Part shown: one piece after another, positions 7,722 through 17,296 of the stretch
Layout: every line of letters starts with the position of its first letter
Position numbering within the stretch: the first letter of the stretch is position 1
DNA from: Ruania albidiflava DSM 18029
GTDB taxonomy: Bacteria; Actinomycetota; Actinomycetes; Actinomycetales; Beutenbergiaceae
Direction of reading: 5' to 3'
NCBI RefSeq assembly: GCF_000421225.1
Contig: NZ_ATWL01000019.1
Location: 1 to 58,413 of the forward strand
Length of the DNA: 58,413 nt
Notes under the pieces: model-generated
Seen by the model: only the letters and a program-made list of their open reading frames with translations
The model's database searches: none
Told to the model about the DNA's origin: nothing
Made by a program: the position numbers and the translations under genes

Positions 7722-8702
7722 ATGGTCACCACGATCCGTGACGTCGCCCGGGCCTGCGGTGTCTCGATCGCCACCGTCTCGCGCGCCCTGGCAGGATCGA
7801 CCATCGTGGCCGCCGGTACCCGGGAACGGGTGCGCCAGGCCGCTGCGGAGCTCGGCTACCAGCCCAACCGGGCCGCCCGGCAGCTGGTCACCGGCCGCGG
7901 CCAGTCGATCGCCCTGGTGCTGCCCGACCTGCAGAACTCCTTCTACTCCTCGGTGGCCAAGGGCATGCAGCGACGGGTGCGGGCCGCAGGGTTGAGCGCG
8001 ATGATCGCCGACACCGACGAGGACCCGGATGCCGAGCGCGAGGTGCTCGACCAGCTCTCTGCGGTCGTGGACCGGCTCATCCTCGCCTCCCCACGCGTGA
8101 GCGATGGTGACCTGACCGACCTGGCCCAGCGCTGCGCCGTCGTGCTGATCAACCGCGAGCTGCCCGGACTGGCGAGCGTGGTGGGCAACAACGCCGACGG
8201 CATCCGCCAGTCGGTCACCCACCTGCTCGCTCTCGGCCATCGCCGGATCGGTTATGCCGGCGGCCCCAGCACGTCCTGGTCCGACTCCCGCCGCCGCGCT
8301 GGGCTGGCCGCTCTCGCGCTGCCGGACGGGCAGGAGATCGTGGACCTGGGCGCCTTCCGCGCCTCCCAGGCTGGCGGGGTCGCTGCTGCGGACCTGGCGA
8401 TCGCGGCCGGCGTGAGCGCGGTGGTCGCGTTCAACGACCAGCTGGCCCTGGGTGTGCTCGGCCGGCTCGCCGAACGCGGGGTAGCAGTGCCGGAGGCGAT
8501 GTCCGTGGTGGGGTTCGACGACGTACCGGTCGCCCGGCTGCTCGCCCCGCCGCTGACCACGGTCGCCGTACCTACGATCGAGATCGGGGAGCGGGCTGCC
8601 GGTCTGCTCATCGACGCGGCGCCGCAGGACAGCCCACTGCCGCAGATCGTGCTGGAGGTCGAGCTGCAGGTCCGCCGCTCCAGCGCACCGCCGCCGGGCT
8701 AG
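7722..8702 (+). CDS. LacI-family regulator, likely of the eda-kdgK operon
   Basis: This 326-aa protein has a LacI helix-turn-helix (TTIRDVARACGVSIATVSRALAG, then GTRERVRQAAAELGYQPNRAARQL) and a sugar-binding core ending in MSVVGFDDVPVARLLAPPLTTV. The frame is open further upstream, but the ATG at 7722 follows AGGAGGGG (7712-7719) and starts right at the HTH. It is divergent from eda-kdgK, and the intergenic region carries two identical inverted 14-bp operators. Regulation of KDG catabolism is therefore the likely role. The inducer is inferred, not shown. Confidence 0.88.
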   Translation: MVTTIRDVARACGVSIATVSRALAGSTIVAAGTRERVRQAAAELGYQPNRAARQLVTGRGQSIALVLPDLQNSFYSSVAKGMQRRVRAAGLSAMIADTDEDPDAEREVLDQLSAVVDRLILASPRVSDGDLTDLAQRCAVVLINRELPGLASVVGNNADGIRQSVTHLLALGHRRIGYAGGPSTSWSDSRRRAGLAALALPDGQEIVDLGAFRASQAGGVAAADLAIAAGVSAVVAFNDQLALGVLGRLAERGVAVPEAMSVVGFDDVPVARLLAPPLTTVAVPTIEIGERAAGLLIDAAPQDSPLPQIVLEVELQVRRSSAPPPG

Positions 8703-8725
8703 GCCCGCAGACGAGCGTGCCCCAT

Positions 8726-8731
8726 TAGGCT
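8726..8731 (+). promoter_or_regulatory. -10 box for a leaderless response-regulator mRNA
   Basis: TAGGCT ends six bases before the GTG start at 8738. Transcription would therefore start at or next to the start codon, giving a leaderless message. No Shine-Dalgarno sequence is present upstream. Confidence 0.55.
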
Positions 8732-8737
8732 GGGGCT

Positions 8738-9382
8738 GTGCAGCAGCCGGTGCGAGTGATGATCGTAGACGACCACGAGATCGTCCGCCGTGGCATCGCC
8801 GAGGTGCTGGAGAGCCACGGCGACCTCACTGTCGTGGCGGAGGCGGGCACGGTGGCCGAGGCCACCCGGCGGATGACCCTGGTCCGGCCCGAGCTGCTGC
8901 TGGTCGACCTGCAGCTGCCGGACGGCACCGGGTTGGACGTGATCGCTGCGGCCGGCACCCAGGTGCCCGAAGCACGGTCCGTGGTGCTCACCTCCTTCGG
9001 TGATGATGACGCCGTGGCTGCTGCGCTGGAGGCCGGGGCGCACGCGTTCGTGCTCAAGTCCGTGCGCGGTGACGAGATCATCGACGCCGTCCGCAGCGTG
9101 GCTGCCGGCCGCACGCTGCTGCACCAGCGCCAGCTCGACCGGCGCCGGCGCAGCCTCGACGACCCGACAGCGGCGCTGACCGCCACCGAGCGGCGGGTGG
9201 TCGACCTGATCGGCGACGGCTGCTCCAACCGAGAGATCGCCGACCGGCTCGGCATGGCGGAGAAGACTGTGAAGAACCACGTGACCTCGCTGCTGGCGAA
9301 GATGGGGCTGCAGCGCCGCACCCAGGTGGCCGCCTGGGTGGCCGGGCACCGGGGTGGCCGCTGGCGTGCCCGCTCCGGATGA
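8738..9382 (+). CDS. DevR/DosR-like NarL-family response regulator
   Basis: This 214-aa protein has a receiver domain (VDDHE at 11-14, phospho-Asp57 in LLVDLQLPDG, Thr85, Lys107) and a LuxR-type HTH (TATERRVVDLIGDGCSNREIADRL). The recognition helix reads AEKTVKNHVTSLLAKMG. The Lys-x-x-Lys-Asn pattern there is the same as in mycobacterial DosR/DevR, whose sites are GGGAC-N4-GTCCC. No kinase is adjacent, but a DevS-like GAF kinase is encoded at 17297-18781, and a DosR-type box occurs at 19334-19347. It starts with GTG 36 bp after the LacI gene. Assignment as a dormancy or redox regulator is inference from these similarities. Confidence 0.85.
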   Translation: MQQPVRVMIVDDHEIVRRGIAEVLESHGDLTVVAEAGTVAEATRRMTLVRPELLLVDLQLPDGTGLDVIAAAGTQVPEARSVVLTSFGDDDAVAAALEAGAHAFVLKSVRGDEIIDAVRSVAAGRTLLHQRQLDRRRRSLDDPTAALTATERRVVDLIGDGCSNREIADRLGMAEKTVKNHVTSLLAKMGLQRRTQVAAWVAGHRGGRWRARSG

Positions 9383-9433
9383 GCGCGCCCGCCCTGGCCG
9401 AGCAGACCCGATCGACGAAGGAGAACCCCAGAC

Positions 9434-10795
9434 GTGCCCACCCGAGAGCAGCACCTACCCACCGCCGTCGAGAACCTCATGCCCCGGGCGCTGGCGGACC
9501 TGCGCGAGCTGGTCGCCCTGCGCTCGGTGCAGGACGCCACCGTGGAAGATCCGGACCAGTGCCGGCTGGCCGCCGAGTGGGTGCGGCAGGCGTTCGTGGA
9601 CCTCGGCCTGACCGACAGCCAGCTGGTGCGCACCCCGGACGGCAGCGACGCCGTGATCGGCCGCTACCAGGGCCCGCAGGGGGCGCCCCGGGTGCTGCTG
9701 TACGCCCACTACGACGTGCAGCCCGCTCCGCCGGAAGGCTGGGTCAGCGACCCGTGGACGCTCACCGAACGCGACGGGCGCTACTACGGGCGCGGTGCCG
9801 CCGACTGCAAGGGCAGCATCGTCACCCACCTGACCGCGCTGCGCGCCCTGCTGGCCACCGGGGAGCTGCCGGTCTCCCTGACCGTGGTGATCGAGGGGTC
9901 GGAGGAGCAGGGCACCGCCGGGCTGGAGCAGTACGTGGCCGCCCACCCCGAGGAGTTCGACGCCGAGGCGATCCTGATCCAGGACACCGGCAACGTGCGC
10001 GTGGGCCAGCCGACCTTGACCGTGGCGCTGCGCGGGGTGGCCGATGTGGTGGTGGAGGTGGAGGCGCTGCGGGGTGAGCTGCACTCCGGGGCCTTCGGCG
10101 GCGCCGCTCCGGATGCCCTCGCTGCGCTGGTGGCGATGCTGGCCAGCCTGCGGGACGCCGAGGGCAACACCACCATCACCGGGCTGGAGGCCAGTGGCAC
10201 CTGGGACGGTGCCGAGTACACCGAGGAGTCCTTCCGCAGCGACGCCGGCATGCTCGAGGGCACCCAGGTGCTCGGCTCCGGCACAGTGGCCGACATGCTC
10301 TGGGCTCGCCCGACCGTGACCATCTTGGGCATCGACGCCCCGCCGGTCACCGGCGCTGTGGCCGCCATCCAACCGCGGGCCGCCGCGAGGCTGAACCTAC
10401 GTGTACCACCGGGCACCGACCCCGCACAGGCTGCCGAGGCGCTGCAGGCGCACCTGCAGCAGGCCGCCCCGTGGGGGGTGCGGGTGCGCACCGAGGTGCA
10501 GGGCCTGGGCGCCCCGTTCGGGGCCCGGACCGACACGACGGCGTTCGCCCAGCTGGCCGAGGCGCTCACCGAGGCATTCGGTACCGAGACCATCACGGCC
10601 GGCATGGGTGGGTCCATCCCGTTGACGGCGGCACTCGCCCAGGCGCAGCCGCGCGCCTCGATCGTGATGCTGGGCCTGTCCGACCCGGCCAGTGCGATGC
10701 ACGCACCGAACGAGAGCGTGCACCCGGACGAGATCCGGCACACTGCCCTGGGGGTGGCGCTGTTCCTGCACCGGCTCGGACTCTCGACTATCTGA
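9434..10795 (+). CDS. M20-family dipeptidase
   Basis: This 453-aa metallopeptidase is of the M20 dipeptidase (CNDP/PepV-like) type. Metal and catalytic residues are visible in order: YAHYDVQPA (His, Asp), RGAADCKGS (bridging Asp), EGSEEQGTAG (catalytic Glu and metal Glu), IQDTGNV (Asp) and SAMHAPNESV (His). The lid or dimerisation domain lies in between. It starts with GTG at 9434, with AAGGAG at 9418-9423 and a 10-nt spacer. It follows the response-regulator gene by 51 bp on the same strand. It most likely hydrolyses dipeptides in the cytoplasm; exact specificity is unknown. Confidence 0.9.
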   Translation: MPTREQHLPTAVENLMPRALADLRELVALRSVQDATVEDPDQCRLAAEWVRQAFVDLGLTDSQLVRTPDGSDAVIGRYQGPQGAPRVLLYAHYDVQPAPPEGWVSDPWTLTERDGRYYGRGAADCKGSIVTHLTALRALLATGELPVSLTVVIEGSEEQGTAGLEQYVAAHPEEFDAEAILIQDTGNVRVGQPTLTVALRGVADVVVEVEALRGELHSGAFGGAAPDALAALVAMLASLRDAEGNTTITGLEASGTWDGAEYTEESFRSDAGMLEGTQVLGSGTVADMLWARPTVTILGIDAPPVTGAVAAIQPRAAARLNLRVPPGTDPAQAAEALQAHLQQAAPWGVRVRTEVQGLGAPFGARTDTTAFAQLAEALTEAFGTETITAGMGGSIPLTAALAQAQPRASIVMLGLSDPASAMHAPNESVHPDEIRHTALGVALFLHRLGLSTI

Positions 10796-10915
10796 GCCCA
10801 GGCTGCTCCGGTACTCTGCCCAGCCAAGGGGGCACCGGTCGTCCGGTCAGCCGTGCGCCATAGGCCACGCTGGACCTGACGACCCGGTGATGGGTGTCGC
10901 GGCTGGGAGAGGGCG

Positions 10916-13780
10916 ATGAGGTTCCGGGTGCTGGGTCCGGTGGCGCTGCGCGCGCCGGACTGGGTGGTGCCCGGTCCCGGTCTGCGCGGCACGCTGCTCG
11001 CTGCGCTGCTCGCGGCCCGCGGCGGCACGGTCAGCGCCGATGCGCTGGTGCAGGCGATGTGGGGCGAGAGCGCCGACGACGGTGCGCGCGCCCGGCTCCA
11101 GGTGCACGTGCACCGGATGCGCCGGCTGCTCGGCGACGACGACCTGCTGGTGCGGGAAGGGGCCGGCTACCGGCTGCTGCTGGCACCGGACGACCTGGAC
11201 GCTGAGGTGTTCGACCGCCTCGCCGACCGGGCACTGGACCGGCAGAACAGCCCGGAGGAGCTGGCCGCAGCGGCCACGGAAGCACTCGCGCTCTGGCACG
11301 GGGAGGCCTTCGAGGGCGCAGCTGGCGACCTGGTAGACGCCGAGGCGATCCGGCTGGCCGACCGCCGCCGGGCCGTGCTGGAGGCGAAGTTCGCGGCGCG
11401 GCTGCAGCTCGGTGAGCACCGGGAGATCCTCGACGAGGTGCGCCGCGCAGCCGAGGCCGAACCCCTGCACGAGGGCCTGCAGGCGCAGCTGATGGCAACT
11501 CTGGCCGCGGCCGGCCGCCGCAGCGATGCGCTCGCCGCCTACCGCGCCACCCGGGAGCGACTGGTGGACGAGCTGGGCATCGACCCCGGCCCGCAGCTGC
11601 GCTCGCTGCACGAGTCGATCCTGCTGGGCAGCGAGGCCAGACCAGACCGCCCGCCGCGGCCGCACCAGCTACCGCCGGCACCGACTGCGCTCGTCGGGCG
11701 GCGGGAGCAGCTGCAGCTGCTCGACGAGCTTGTCCCCAGCGGTGCCTCCGGCGGCACGGTGGTGCTCACCGGTGCGCCAGGGATCGGCAAGACAGCACTC
11801 GCACTCACCTGGGCACATGCCCGCGCCGACCGTTACCCGGACGGGCAGCTGTACGTGGACCTACAGGGCTTCGGACCCGGAGAGCCGCTCCCGGTGGAGC
11901 AGGTGCTCACCGGGTTCCTGCGCACGTTCGACGCGCCCGCCGATGCCCACAGCTGGCCGCTGGCGGAGCAGACCCGGCTGCTGCGCAGTCTCGTGCACGG
12001 TCGCCGGTTGCTCGTGCTGCTGGACAATGCTGCCTCGGGCGAGCAGGTCCGACCGTTGCTGGCTGCCAGCGCTGGCTGCGCGGTGCTGGTCACCAGCCGG
12101 ATCAGTCTCAGCGCCGTCACCCTGCACGACGGCGCCCGCCCGGTCGAGGTACCGCACCTGACCGAGCAGCAGGGCCGTGAGCTGCTGGCAGGTGCTGTGG
12201 GCTGCGACGCCGACGCGCAGGACCTGCAACCGTTGGTGGAGTGCTGTGCCGGTCTTCCGCTGGCGTTGGCGATCGTCGGGGAACGGGCGCGGTCTGCCCC
12301 GGGTGCCAGTCCCGCGGACCTGGTCGCCGAGATCGCCGCGACCGAGGACCGGCTGGACCGGTTCGACCTGGGGGAGGGGGACGGCAGCCTGCGCAGCATC
12401 CTCACCTGGTCCTACCAGTCACTGTCCGCCGAGGCGCAGCTGGTGTTCCGCAGCATCGGCGCCTTCCCGGGCCGGCACCCGGACGTGGGGGCACTGGCGG
12501 CCATCAGCGCGATGGACCACCGGTCGGCTTCTCGGGCGGTGGACGAGCTGGTTCGGGCGCACCTGGCGACCGCCGCCGATGTGGCTCTGCACCAGCACGA
12601 CCTGCTCCGCGACCTGGCGGCCGAGCTGGCCCAGGAGCACGGTCCGCGCCTGGACGAACAAGCGGCCACACGTCTGGTCGCCTACTGGGCGGTACGAGCC
12701 GCCCAGGCGCGGCCGCGGTTCGTCGCGGAGCAGGCCAGCCCGATGACGGCCCCGGAGCTCGACCGCGTCGACGCGCCCGACTTCATCGACGACGAGCGGG
12801 CCCGCCGGTGGGCGCGCCGTCACCTACCGACGATGGTGGCCGCTGCCCGCCTGGTGCCGGAGCCGCCGTACCCGGCGTTCGATCGGGTGCTGCTGGTGCT
12901 CTCCCGGATGGTGATGGTGATCGCGTCTGCGATCGGCAGCCAGCATGTTGCGGCTGAGTTGTCGTGTGCGGCGCGGCAGGCAGCGGAACGCTCTGGTGAC
13001 ACCCTCGACGTGGTGCGGGCGGCCCTGCAGCACGCGAGTGCGATCGACGACGACGATACCGCGGTGGCCGCACTGCGCACCGCCATCGAGGCCGCTCGCA
13101 AGCACAGCTTGCCCGATCAGGCGGCGATCGGAACCGGCAACCTGGGCTTCCGCACCGCGCGCATGGGAGACACCGCATCGGCGCTGGTGCACTCCGAGGA
13201 AGCGGTCCGGCTCGCGCTGAGCGCGGGCTCGGAGCTGCAGGCCAACTTCTGGCGCTGCAACGCCGCCTCGCAGACGCTGACCCTCGGCGACCTCGCTGGA
13301 GCCGAGCGGTACGCGCGGCAGGCGCTCGCGGAGGGCCGGCGGCTGGGCAGCGACCGGGAGCTCACCGCCGCCAGCGCCGTCTGCGCCGAGGTAGCGCTAC
13401 GCCGCGGGGACCTAGAGACGGCCGAGTCCTGGACCGAGCAGGCCGCGGAGCACGCCCGCGCCCGGGGGCTCACCTTCCGCGAGGCGGACACCGAAGTGCT
13501 CTTCGGTTCCATCGCCGCCCAGCGCCGCAACCTGGAGACGGCGAACGGCCACTTCCGGCGCGCGGTCACCCTGGCGAGCAGTGCGCAGCGGGCAGACGTC
13601 GTCGTCGAGGCCTACCTCGCCTGGGCAGAAGCGCTCGCCGCGCACGGCTCCCCAGACGCTCGGTCCTGCTTGGCCGAGGCAGGAGCAGCTGCCCAGCGGT
13701 CGATGCAACGGGGCCCGCTGCTGGCTGTGCGGGAGAAGACAGCAGACGTGGAGCGTCTGCTCGGCGCCCAGGCGTCCTGA
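10916..13780 (+). CDS. SARP/BTAD regulator with NB-ARC ATPase and TPR repeats
   Basis: This 954-aa regulator is of the AfsR/SARP type. An OmpR-like winged helix (about 1-90) and a BTAD domain (about 95-240, ending ELGIDPGPQLRSLHESIL) are followed by an NB-ARC ATPase. The ATPase has Walker A GAPGIGKT near residue 286, a Walker B-like LLVLLDN, and GLPLAL. A C-terminal third of TPR-like helices runs from about residue 690 to 950. GGGAGAGGG precedes the ATG. Proteins of this type often activate secondary-metabolite or stress genes. No biosynthetic cluster is visible nearby, so the target is unknown. The following APC permease gene starts about 90 bp downstream. Confidence 0.88.
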   Translation: MRFRVLGPVALRAPDWVVPGPGLRGTLLAALLAARGGTVSADALVQAMWGESADDGARARLQVHVHRMRRLLGDDDLLVREGAGYRLLLAPDDLDAEVFDRLADRALDRQNSPEELAAAATEALALWHGEAFEGAAGDLVDAEAIRLADRRRAVLEAKFAARLQLGEHREILDEVRRAAEAEPLHEGLQAQLMATLAAAGRRSDALAAYRATRERLVDELGIDPGPQLRSLHESILLGSEARPDRPPRPHQLPPAPTALVGRREQLQLLDELVPSGASGGTVVLTGAPGIGKTALALTWAHARADRYPDGQLYVDLQGFGPGEPLPVEQVLTGFLRTFDAPADAHSWPLAEQTRLLRSLVHGRRLLVLLDNAASGEQVRPLLAASAGCAVLVTSRISLSAVTLHDGARPVEVPHLTEQQGRELLAGAVGCDADAQDLQPLVECCAGLPLALAIVGERARSAPGASPADLVAEIAATEDRLDRFDLGEGDGSLRSILTWSYQSLSAEAQLVFRSIGAFPGRHPDVGALAAISAMDHRSASRAVDELVRAHLATAADVALHQHDLLRDLAAELAQEHGPRLDEQAATRLVAYWAVRAAQARPRFVAEQASPMTAPELDRVDAPDFIDDERARRWARRHLPTMVAAARLVPEPPYPAFDRVLLVLSRMVMVIASAIGSQHVAAELSCAARQAAERSGDTLDVVRAALQHASAIDDDDTAVAALRTAIEAARKHSLPDQAAIGTGNLGFRTARMGDTASALVHSEEAVRLALSAGSELQANFWRCNAASQTLTLGDLAGAERYARQALAEGRRLGSDRELTAASAVCAEVALRRGDLETAESWTEQAAEHARARGLTFREADTEVLFGSIAAQRRNLETANGHFRRAVTLASSAQRADVVVEAYLAWAEALAAHGSPDARSCLAEAGAAAQRSMQRGPLLAVREKTADVERLLGAQAS

Positions 13781-13871
13781 CCGCCGCGCCGTGCCACGCG
13801 CGGCGACACCGCCCCGGGCAAGAGCCACTCGTGCAAGAGCCATGAAAGTGGCCCCCGCCACGGTGGGCGCC

Positions 13872-15383
13872 ATGACTGACATCGACACCCGTGCGCCCGC
13901 CACCCCCGTGCCGGAACGCTCGACGCTGGCCAAGGACCGGCTCGGGGTCAGTGCCGTGATGTGCTTCATCGCCACGGCGGCCACACCGCTGACCGTGGTC
14001 GCCGGTGTGGTCACCACCGGCTTCGCCACCACCGGGCTGATCGGCATCCCGGTCGCGTTCCTCGCCGTGGGCGCGCTGCTGCTGCTGTTCAGCGTGGGCT
14101 ACGTGGCGATGGCGCGCCGGGTGCGCAACACCGGAGCCTTCTACGCCTACATCGCCCACCTGGCCCGGCCCCTGGGGGTCGGCGCCGCCTGGGTGGCGCT
14201 GATCGCCTACAACGCCCTGCAGGTGGGGCTCTACGGGCTGCTCGGCGCCACCGCTGCACCACTGCTGCAGCAGTGGCTCGGGCTGGACGTGCCCTGGTGG
14301 GCGGTCGCCGCCGTCTGCTGGCTGGTGGTGGCCCTGCTCGGCCTGCAGGCGGTGGACATCAACGGCACAGTGCTGGCGGTGCTGCTCGTCGCCGAGGTCG
14401 CGATCATCCTCGTGCTCAGCGTCTCCAACGTGCTCACCCCCGCCGGCGGGCAGGTCGACCTCGCCGCCTTGTCCCCGGGTGAGCTGGTGGGCCCAGGAGC
14501 CGGGGCGATCCTGGTGCTGGCAGTGCTCGGCTTCATCGGCTTCGAGGCGGCCACCGTGTACGCCGAGGAGAGCCGCAACCCGCGCCGGACGGTGCCGATC
14601 GCCACCTACGCCTCGGTGGTCGCCCTCGCCCTGCTGTACACGTTCGCCTCCTGGGCGATGACCGTCGCGGTCGGCACCGACCAGATCGTGGGGATCTCCC
14701 AGGCGCAGGAGACTGAGGTGATCTTCGGCCTCGCCGGCGCCCAGCTGGGCCCAGCGGTGGTGAACCTCACCCACGTGCTGCTGATCACCAGCATCGTCGC
14801 CGCGACCGTGTCCTTCCACAACACGGTCGCCCGGTACATGTTCTCCCTCGGCCGCGAAGGCGTGCTGCCCCGCGCCCTGGGGCGGACCTCGCCGCGGTCG
14901 TCATCGCCACGCGCCGCATCGTTGGTGCAGTCCGCCATCGGTGCTGCAGTCATCGCCGGCTATGCTCTCGGCGGCCTGGACCCGCTGGTCGAGCTGTTCT
15001 TCTACGCCGGGACCGCCGGCGGTCTGGGCGTGCTCATGCTGATCACCACCACGGCGATCGCGATCGTGGTCTACTTCACCCGCAACCCGCACGGGGAGAA
15101 CCGCTGGCGGTCCCGGGTGGCGCCGGTGCTGGCCACCTGCCTGCTGCTCCTGGTGTGCACCGCAGGCATCGTGAACATGCCCGAGCTGCTGGGCACCCCA
15201 GCCGGGTCGGTGCTCCCGTGGGTGGTGCCCGGGGTCTACCTGGTGGCTGCGCTCGCCGGAGTGGCCTGGGGTCGGGAGCTGGCGGTGCGCCAACCGGAGG
15301 TGTACTCGCGCATCGGGCTCGGTGCGCAGACCGTGCCGCCCGACCCTGCGCGGGACACCGCACAGCAGGGCGCGGACCGATGA
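13872..15383 (+). CDS. APC-superfamily amino acid/amine permease
   Basis: This protein, about 503 aa, is strongly hydrophobic with roughly 12 membrane segments. It shows the APC opening LGVSAVMCFIATAATPLTVVAG and the motif GFIGFEAATVYAEESRNPRRTVPIATY of amino acid-polyamine-organocation permeases. The ATG at 13872 (MTDIDTRAP) is preferred; an in-frame ATG at 13842 would add ten residues. Its stop overlaps the ATG of the downstream GNAT gene by four bases, so the two are co-expressed. Substrate is not predictable from the motifs, though an amine or amino acid is likely. Confidence 0.88.
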   Translation: MTDIDTRAPATPVPERSTLAKDRLGVSAVMCFIATAATPLTVVAGVVTTGFATTGLIGIPVAFLAVGALLLLFSVGYVAMARRVRNTGAFYAYIAHLARPLGVGAAWVALIAYNALQVGLYGLLGATAAPLLQQWLGLDVPWWAVAAVCWLVVALLGLQAVDINGTVLAVLLVAEVAIILVLSVSNVLTPAGGQVDLAALSPGELVGPGAGAILVLAVLGFIGFEAATVYAEESRNPRRTVPIATYASVVALALLYTFASWAMTVAVGTDQIVGISQAQETEVIFGLAGAQLGPAVVNLTHVLLITSIVAATVSFHNTVARYMFSLGREGVLPRALGRTSPRSSSPRAASLVQSAIGAAVIAGYALGGLDPLVELFFYAGTAGGLGVLMLITTTAIAIVVYFTRNPHGENRWRSRVAPVLATCLLLLVCTAGIVNMPELLGTPAGSVLPWVVPGVYLVAALAGVAWGRELAVRQPEVYSRIGLGAQTVPPDPARDTAQQGADR

Positions 15384-15982
15384 GCGCCCTGACCGACCTG
15401 GCGGTGGGCACCTCCGCAGCGGACCGGGTGGCCGCGGCCACCGACCTGATCACCACCGCGTTCCACTCCCTGGCGGTGAGCAAGTGGCTGGTGGCCGACC
15501 CGCACGAGCGCTGGGCCGCGCAGCACGCCCAGTTCCAGATCCTCGTCGAGCACGCCGCCGAGCACGGCACCATCTACCTCGACCGGGACCGCACGGCCAC
15601 CGCCGTGTGGCTGGACTACACCCGACCAGTGCCTGAACCCTTCGACTACGACCGCCGGCTGCTGGAGGCGTGCGGTGAGCACGTGGCCCGGTTCGCCGCG
15701 CTGGACGTGGCGTTCGCCGAGCACCACCCGAGCACACCGCACCAGCACCTGGCGTTCATGGCCGTGCACCCGCGCCAGCAGCAACGAGGGCGGGGCAGTG
15801 CTCTGCTCGCCGACCACCACCAGCGGCTGGACGCTGCCGGTGTGCCTGCCTACCTGGAGGCGGCGAACCTGCGGGCTGCCCGGCTCTACGGCCGGTGGGG
15901 CTACCGGATCCTCGACCGCATCGACCTGCCCGGCGGTCCGTCGATGTGGCCGATGTGGCGCGACCCGGGCGCCCGGGTCTAG
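15380..15982 (+). CDS. GNAT-family N-acetyltransferase
   Basis: This 200-aa protein has a GNAT fold in its C-terminal half: HLAFMAVHPRQQQRGRGSALLADHHQRLDA carries the acetyl-CoA loop (Q-x-x-G-x-G/A type), followed by YLEAANLRAARLYGRWGYRI. The N-terminal half has TAVWLDYTRPVPEPFDY. Its ATG overlaps the stop of the permease gene (ATGA), indicating coupling. A role in acetylating the imported amino compound is conceivable but unproven. It is convergent with the LacI-family gene whose 3' end overlaps it by four bases. Confidence 0.85.
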   Translation: MSALTDLAVGTSAADRVAAATDLITTAFHSLAVSKWLVADPHERWAAQHAQFQILVEHAAEHGTIYLDRDRTATAVWLDYTRPVPEPFDYDRRLLEACGEHVARFAALDVAFAEHHPSTPHQHLAFMAVHPRQQQRGRGSALLADHHQRLDAAGVPAYLEAANLRAARLYGRWGYRILDRIDLPGGPSMWPMWRDPGARV

Positions 15983-17067
15983 CTGCGGACGCCGTGCGGC
16001 CGTGGCGCAGTGCTCTCCCGCACCACCAGGTCGGTAGCCAGATCCACCCGCAGCGCCGGCGGCTGCTTGCCCTCGGCGAGCGTGAGCATCATCGACGTAG
16101 CAGTCTTGGCCATCGCCTGCAACGGTTGGTTCACCGTGGTCAGCCGAGGGGAGAACCAGTCCGCCAGCGGCAGGTTGTCGTAGCCGACCACGGACAGGTC
16201 GCGCGGTACGCTCAGGCCCAGCTCGCGGGCAGCACGCAGCACGCCGACAGCCTGCATGTCGGCGCCGGCGAAGATCGCCGTGGGCCGGTCCGGTCGGGAG
16301 AGCAGCTCCATCGCGTGCTCGTACCCACCGGCGATGTAGAAGTCACCCCAGCGGATCAGGTCCGGGTCGTAGCCCAGCCCGGCACGCTCGTGCGCGCTGC
16401 GGAAACCATCCACGCGGGCGCGGGAGCAGAGCACGTCCTTGGGCCCGGAGATCACTGCGATGCGTCGGTGCCCGAGCTCGATCAGGTGCCGGGTGGCGGC
16501 CATGCCGCCGTCCCAGTTGGTCGAGCCGACGGCGGGCACCCCGGCAGGAGGCTCCCCGTCGGTGTCCAGGGCGACGAACGGGATAGCGCGCGACTCCAGC
16601 TGTTCTCGCTGGTTCGAGGTGAGGGTAGACATCACCAGGATGACACCCAGCGGCCGCCGGGCCAGCACACCGTCCAACCACTGCTGCCCGGGCCGGTGCT
16701 TACCCTCTGAGGCGGTCAGCACCACGCTGGCGCCGAGGTCGGCCAGAGTGGTCTCCACGCCACGGACGATCTCCAGCGCCCACTCCGACTCCATCTCGTG
16801 GAACACCAGGTCCACCAGCGGGGGACCGGAGGGCGAAGGCCCGCGGGACCGGCGCTTGTACTGGTGCCGGGCCATCACCTCCTCGACCCGGGCGCGGGTC
16901 GCGCGAGCCACGTCAGAGCGTCCGTTCAGCACCTTGGAGACGGTCGGCACCGACACACCAGCCTCGGCGGCGATGGCCGCGATCGTGACGCGCCGGGGAG
17001 GGCGGGACGGTGTGGCGGCGTCAGCCGGCTGTTCCGGCCCACCGCCGGGTACCGATGGTGTGCTCAT
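15979..17067 (-). CDS. LacI-family transcriptional regulator
   Basis: This 362-aa protein begins at the ATG at 17067 (MSTPSVPGGG). The HTH reads TIAAIAAEAGVSVPTVSKVLNGRSDVARATRARVEEV, followed by a sugar-binding core that ends LSVVGYDNLPLADWFSPRLTTV. A longer open frame reaches 17475 but reads through non-coding sequence. No transporter or glycoside hydrolase is adjacent, so its regulon is unknown. A possible operator, CGAAACTATCG, lies at 17223-17233, about 156 bp upstream. Its 3' end overlaps that of the convergent GNAT gene. Confidence 0.88.
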   Translation of the reverse strand: MSTPSVPGGGPEQPADAATPSRPPRRVTIAAIAAEAGVSVPTVSKVLNGRSDVARATRARVEEVMARHQYKRRSRGPSPSGPPLVDLVFHEMESEWALEIVRGVETTLADLGASVVLTASEGKHRPGQQWLDGVLARRPLGVILVMSTLTSNQREQLESRAIPFVALDTDGEPPAGVPAVGSTNWDGGMAATRHLIELGHRRIAVISGPKDVLCSRARVDGFRSAHERAGLGYDPDLIRWGDFYIAGGYEHAMELLSRPDRPTAIFAGADMQAVGVLRAARELGLSVPRDLSVVGYDNLPLADWFSPRLTTVNQPLQAMAKTATSMMLTLAEGKQPPALRVDLATDLVVRESTAPRPHGVRS

Positions 17068-17222
17068 CGCTGCCTCACGACTTCCAGGAGCATGGTCTCG
17101 CAACTTTCGAGGTCGAACGTCAGGGGGAGCATCTCTCGCCCGCTGGTGGACATGCGGCAGAGTGCTCGGGTCAGGTACAGCCCGACGGTGACCGTCAGAC
17201 CGCATGTTCATGCTGACCGTAT

Positions 17223-17233
17223 CGAAACTATCG
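17223..17233. promoter_or_regulatory. Possible LacI operator
   Basis: CGAAACTATCG is an 11-bp imperfect dyad (four of five arm pairs match). It resembles the CGAAACTTTCG-type sites associated with some actinobacterial sugar repressors. It lies in the region between the LacI gene and the upstream histidine-kinase gene. Evidence is limited to sequence resemblance. Confidence 0.3.
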
Positions 17234-17296
17234 TACCGGCGACACTGCACCGGACCGATGGGGAGCGACGTCATGGGCGTCGGGCAGCCTGCCGGG

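Noticed and set aside
10916-15982. Secondary-metabolite cluster around the SARP regulator (and the P450 at 43.5 kb)
   Set aside because: No polyketide, peptide-synthetase, terpene or RiPP genes are present near either; the regulator and the P450 stand alone.
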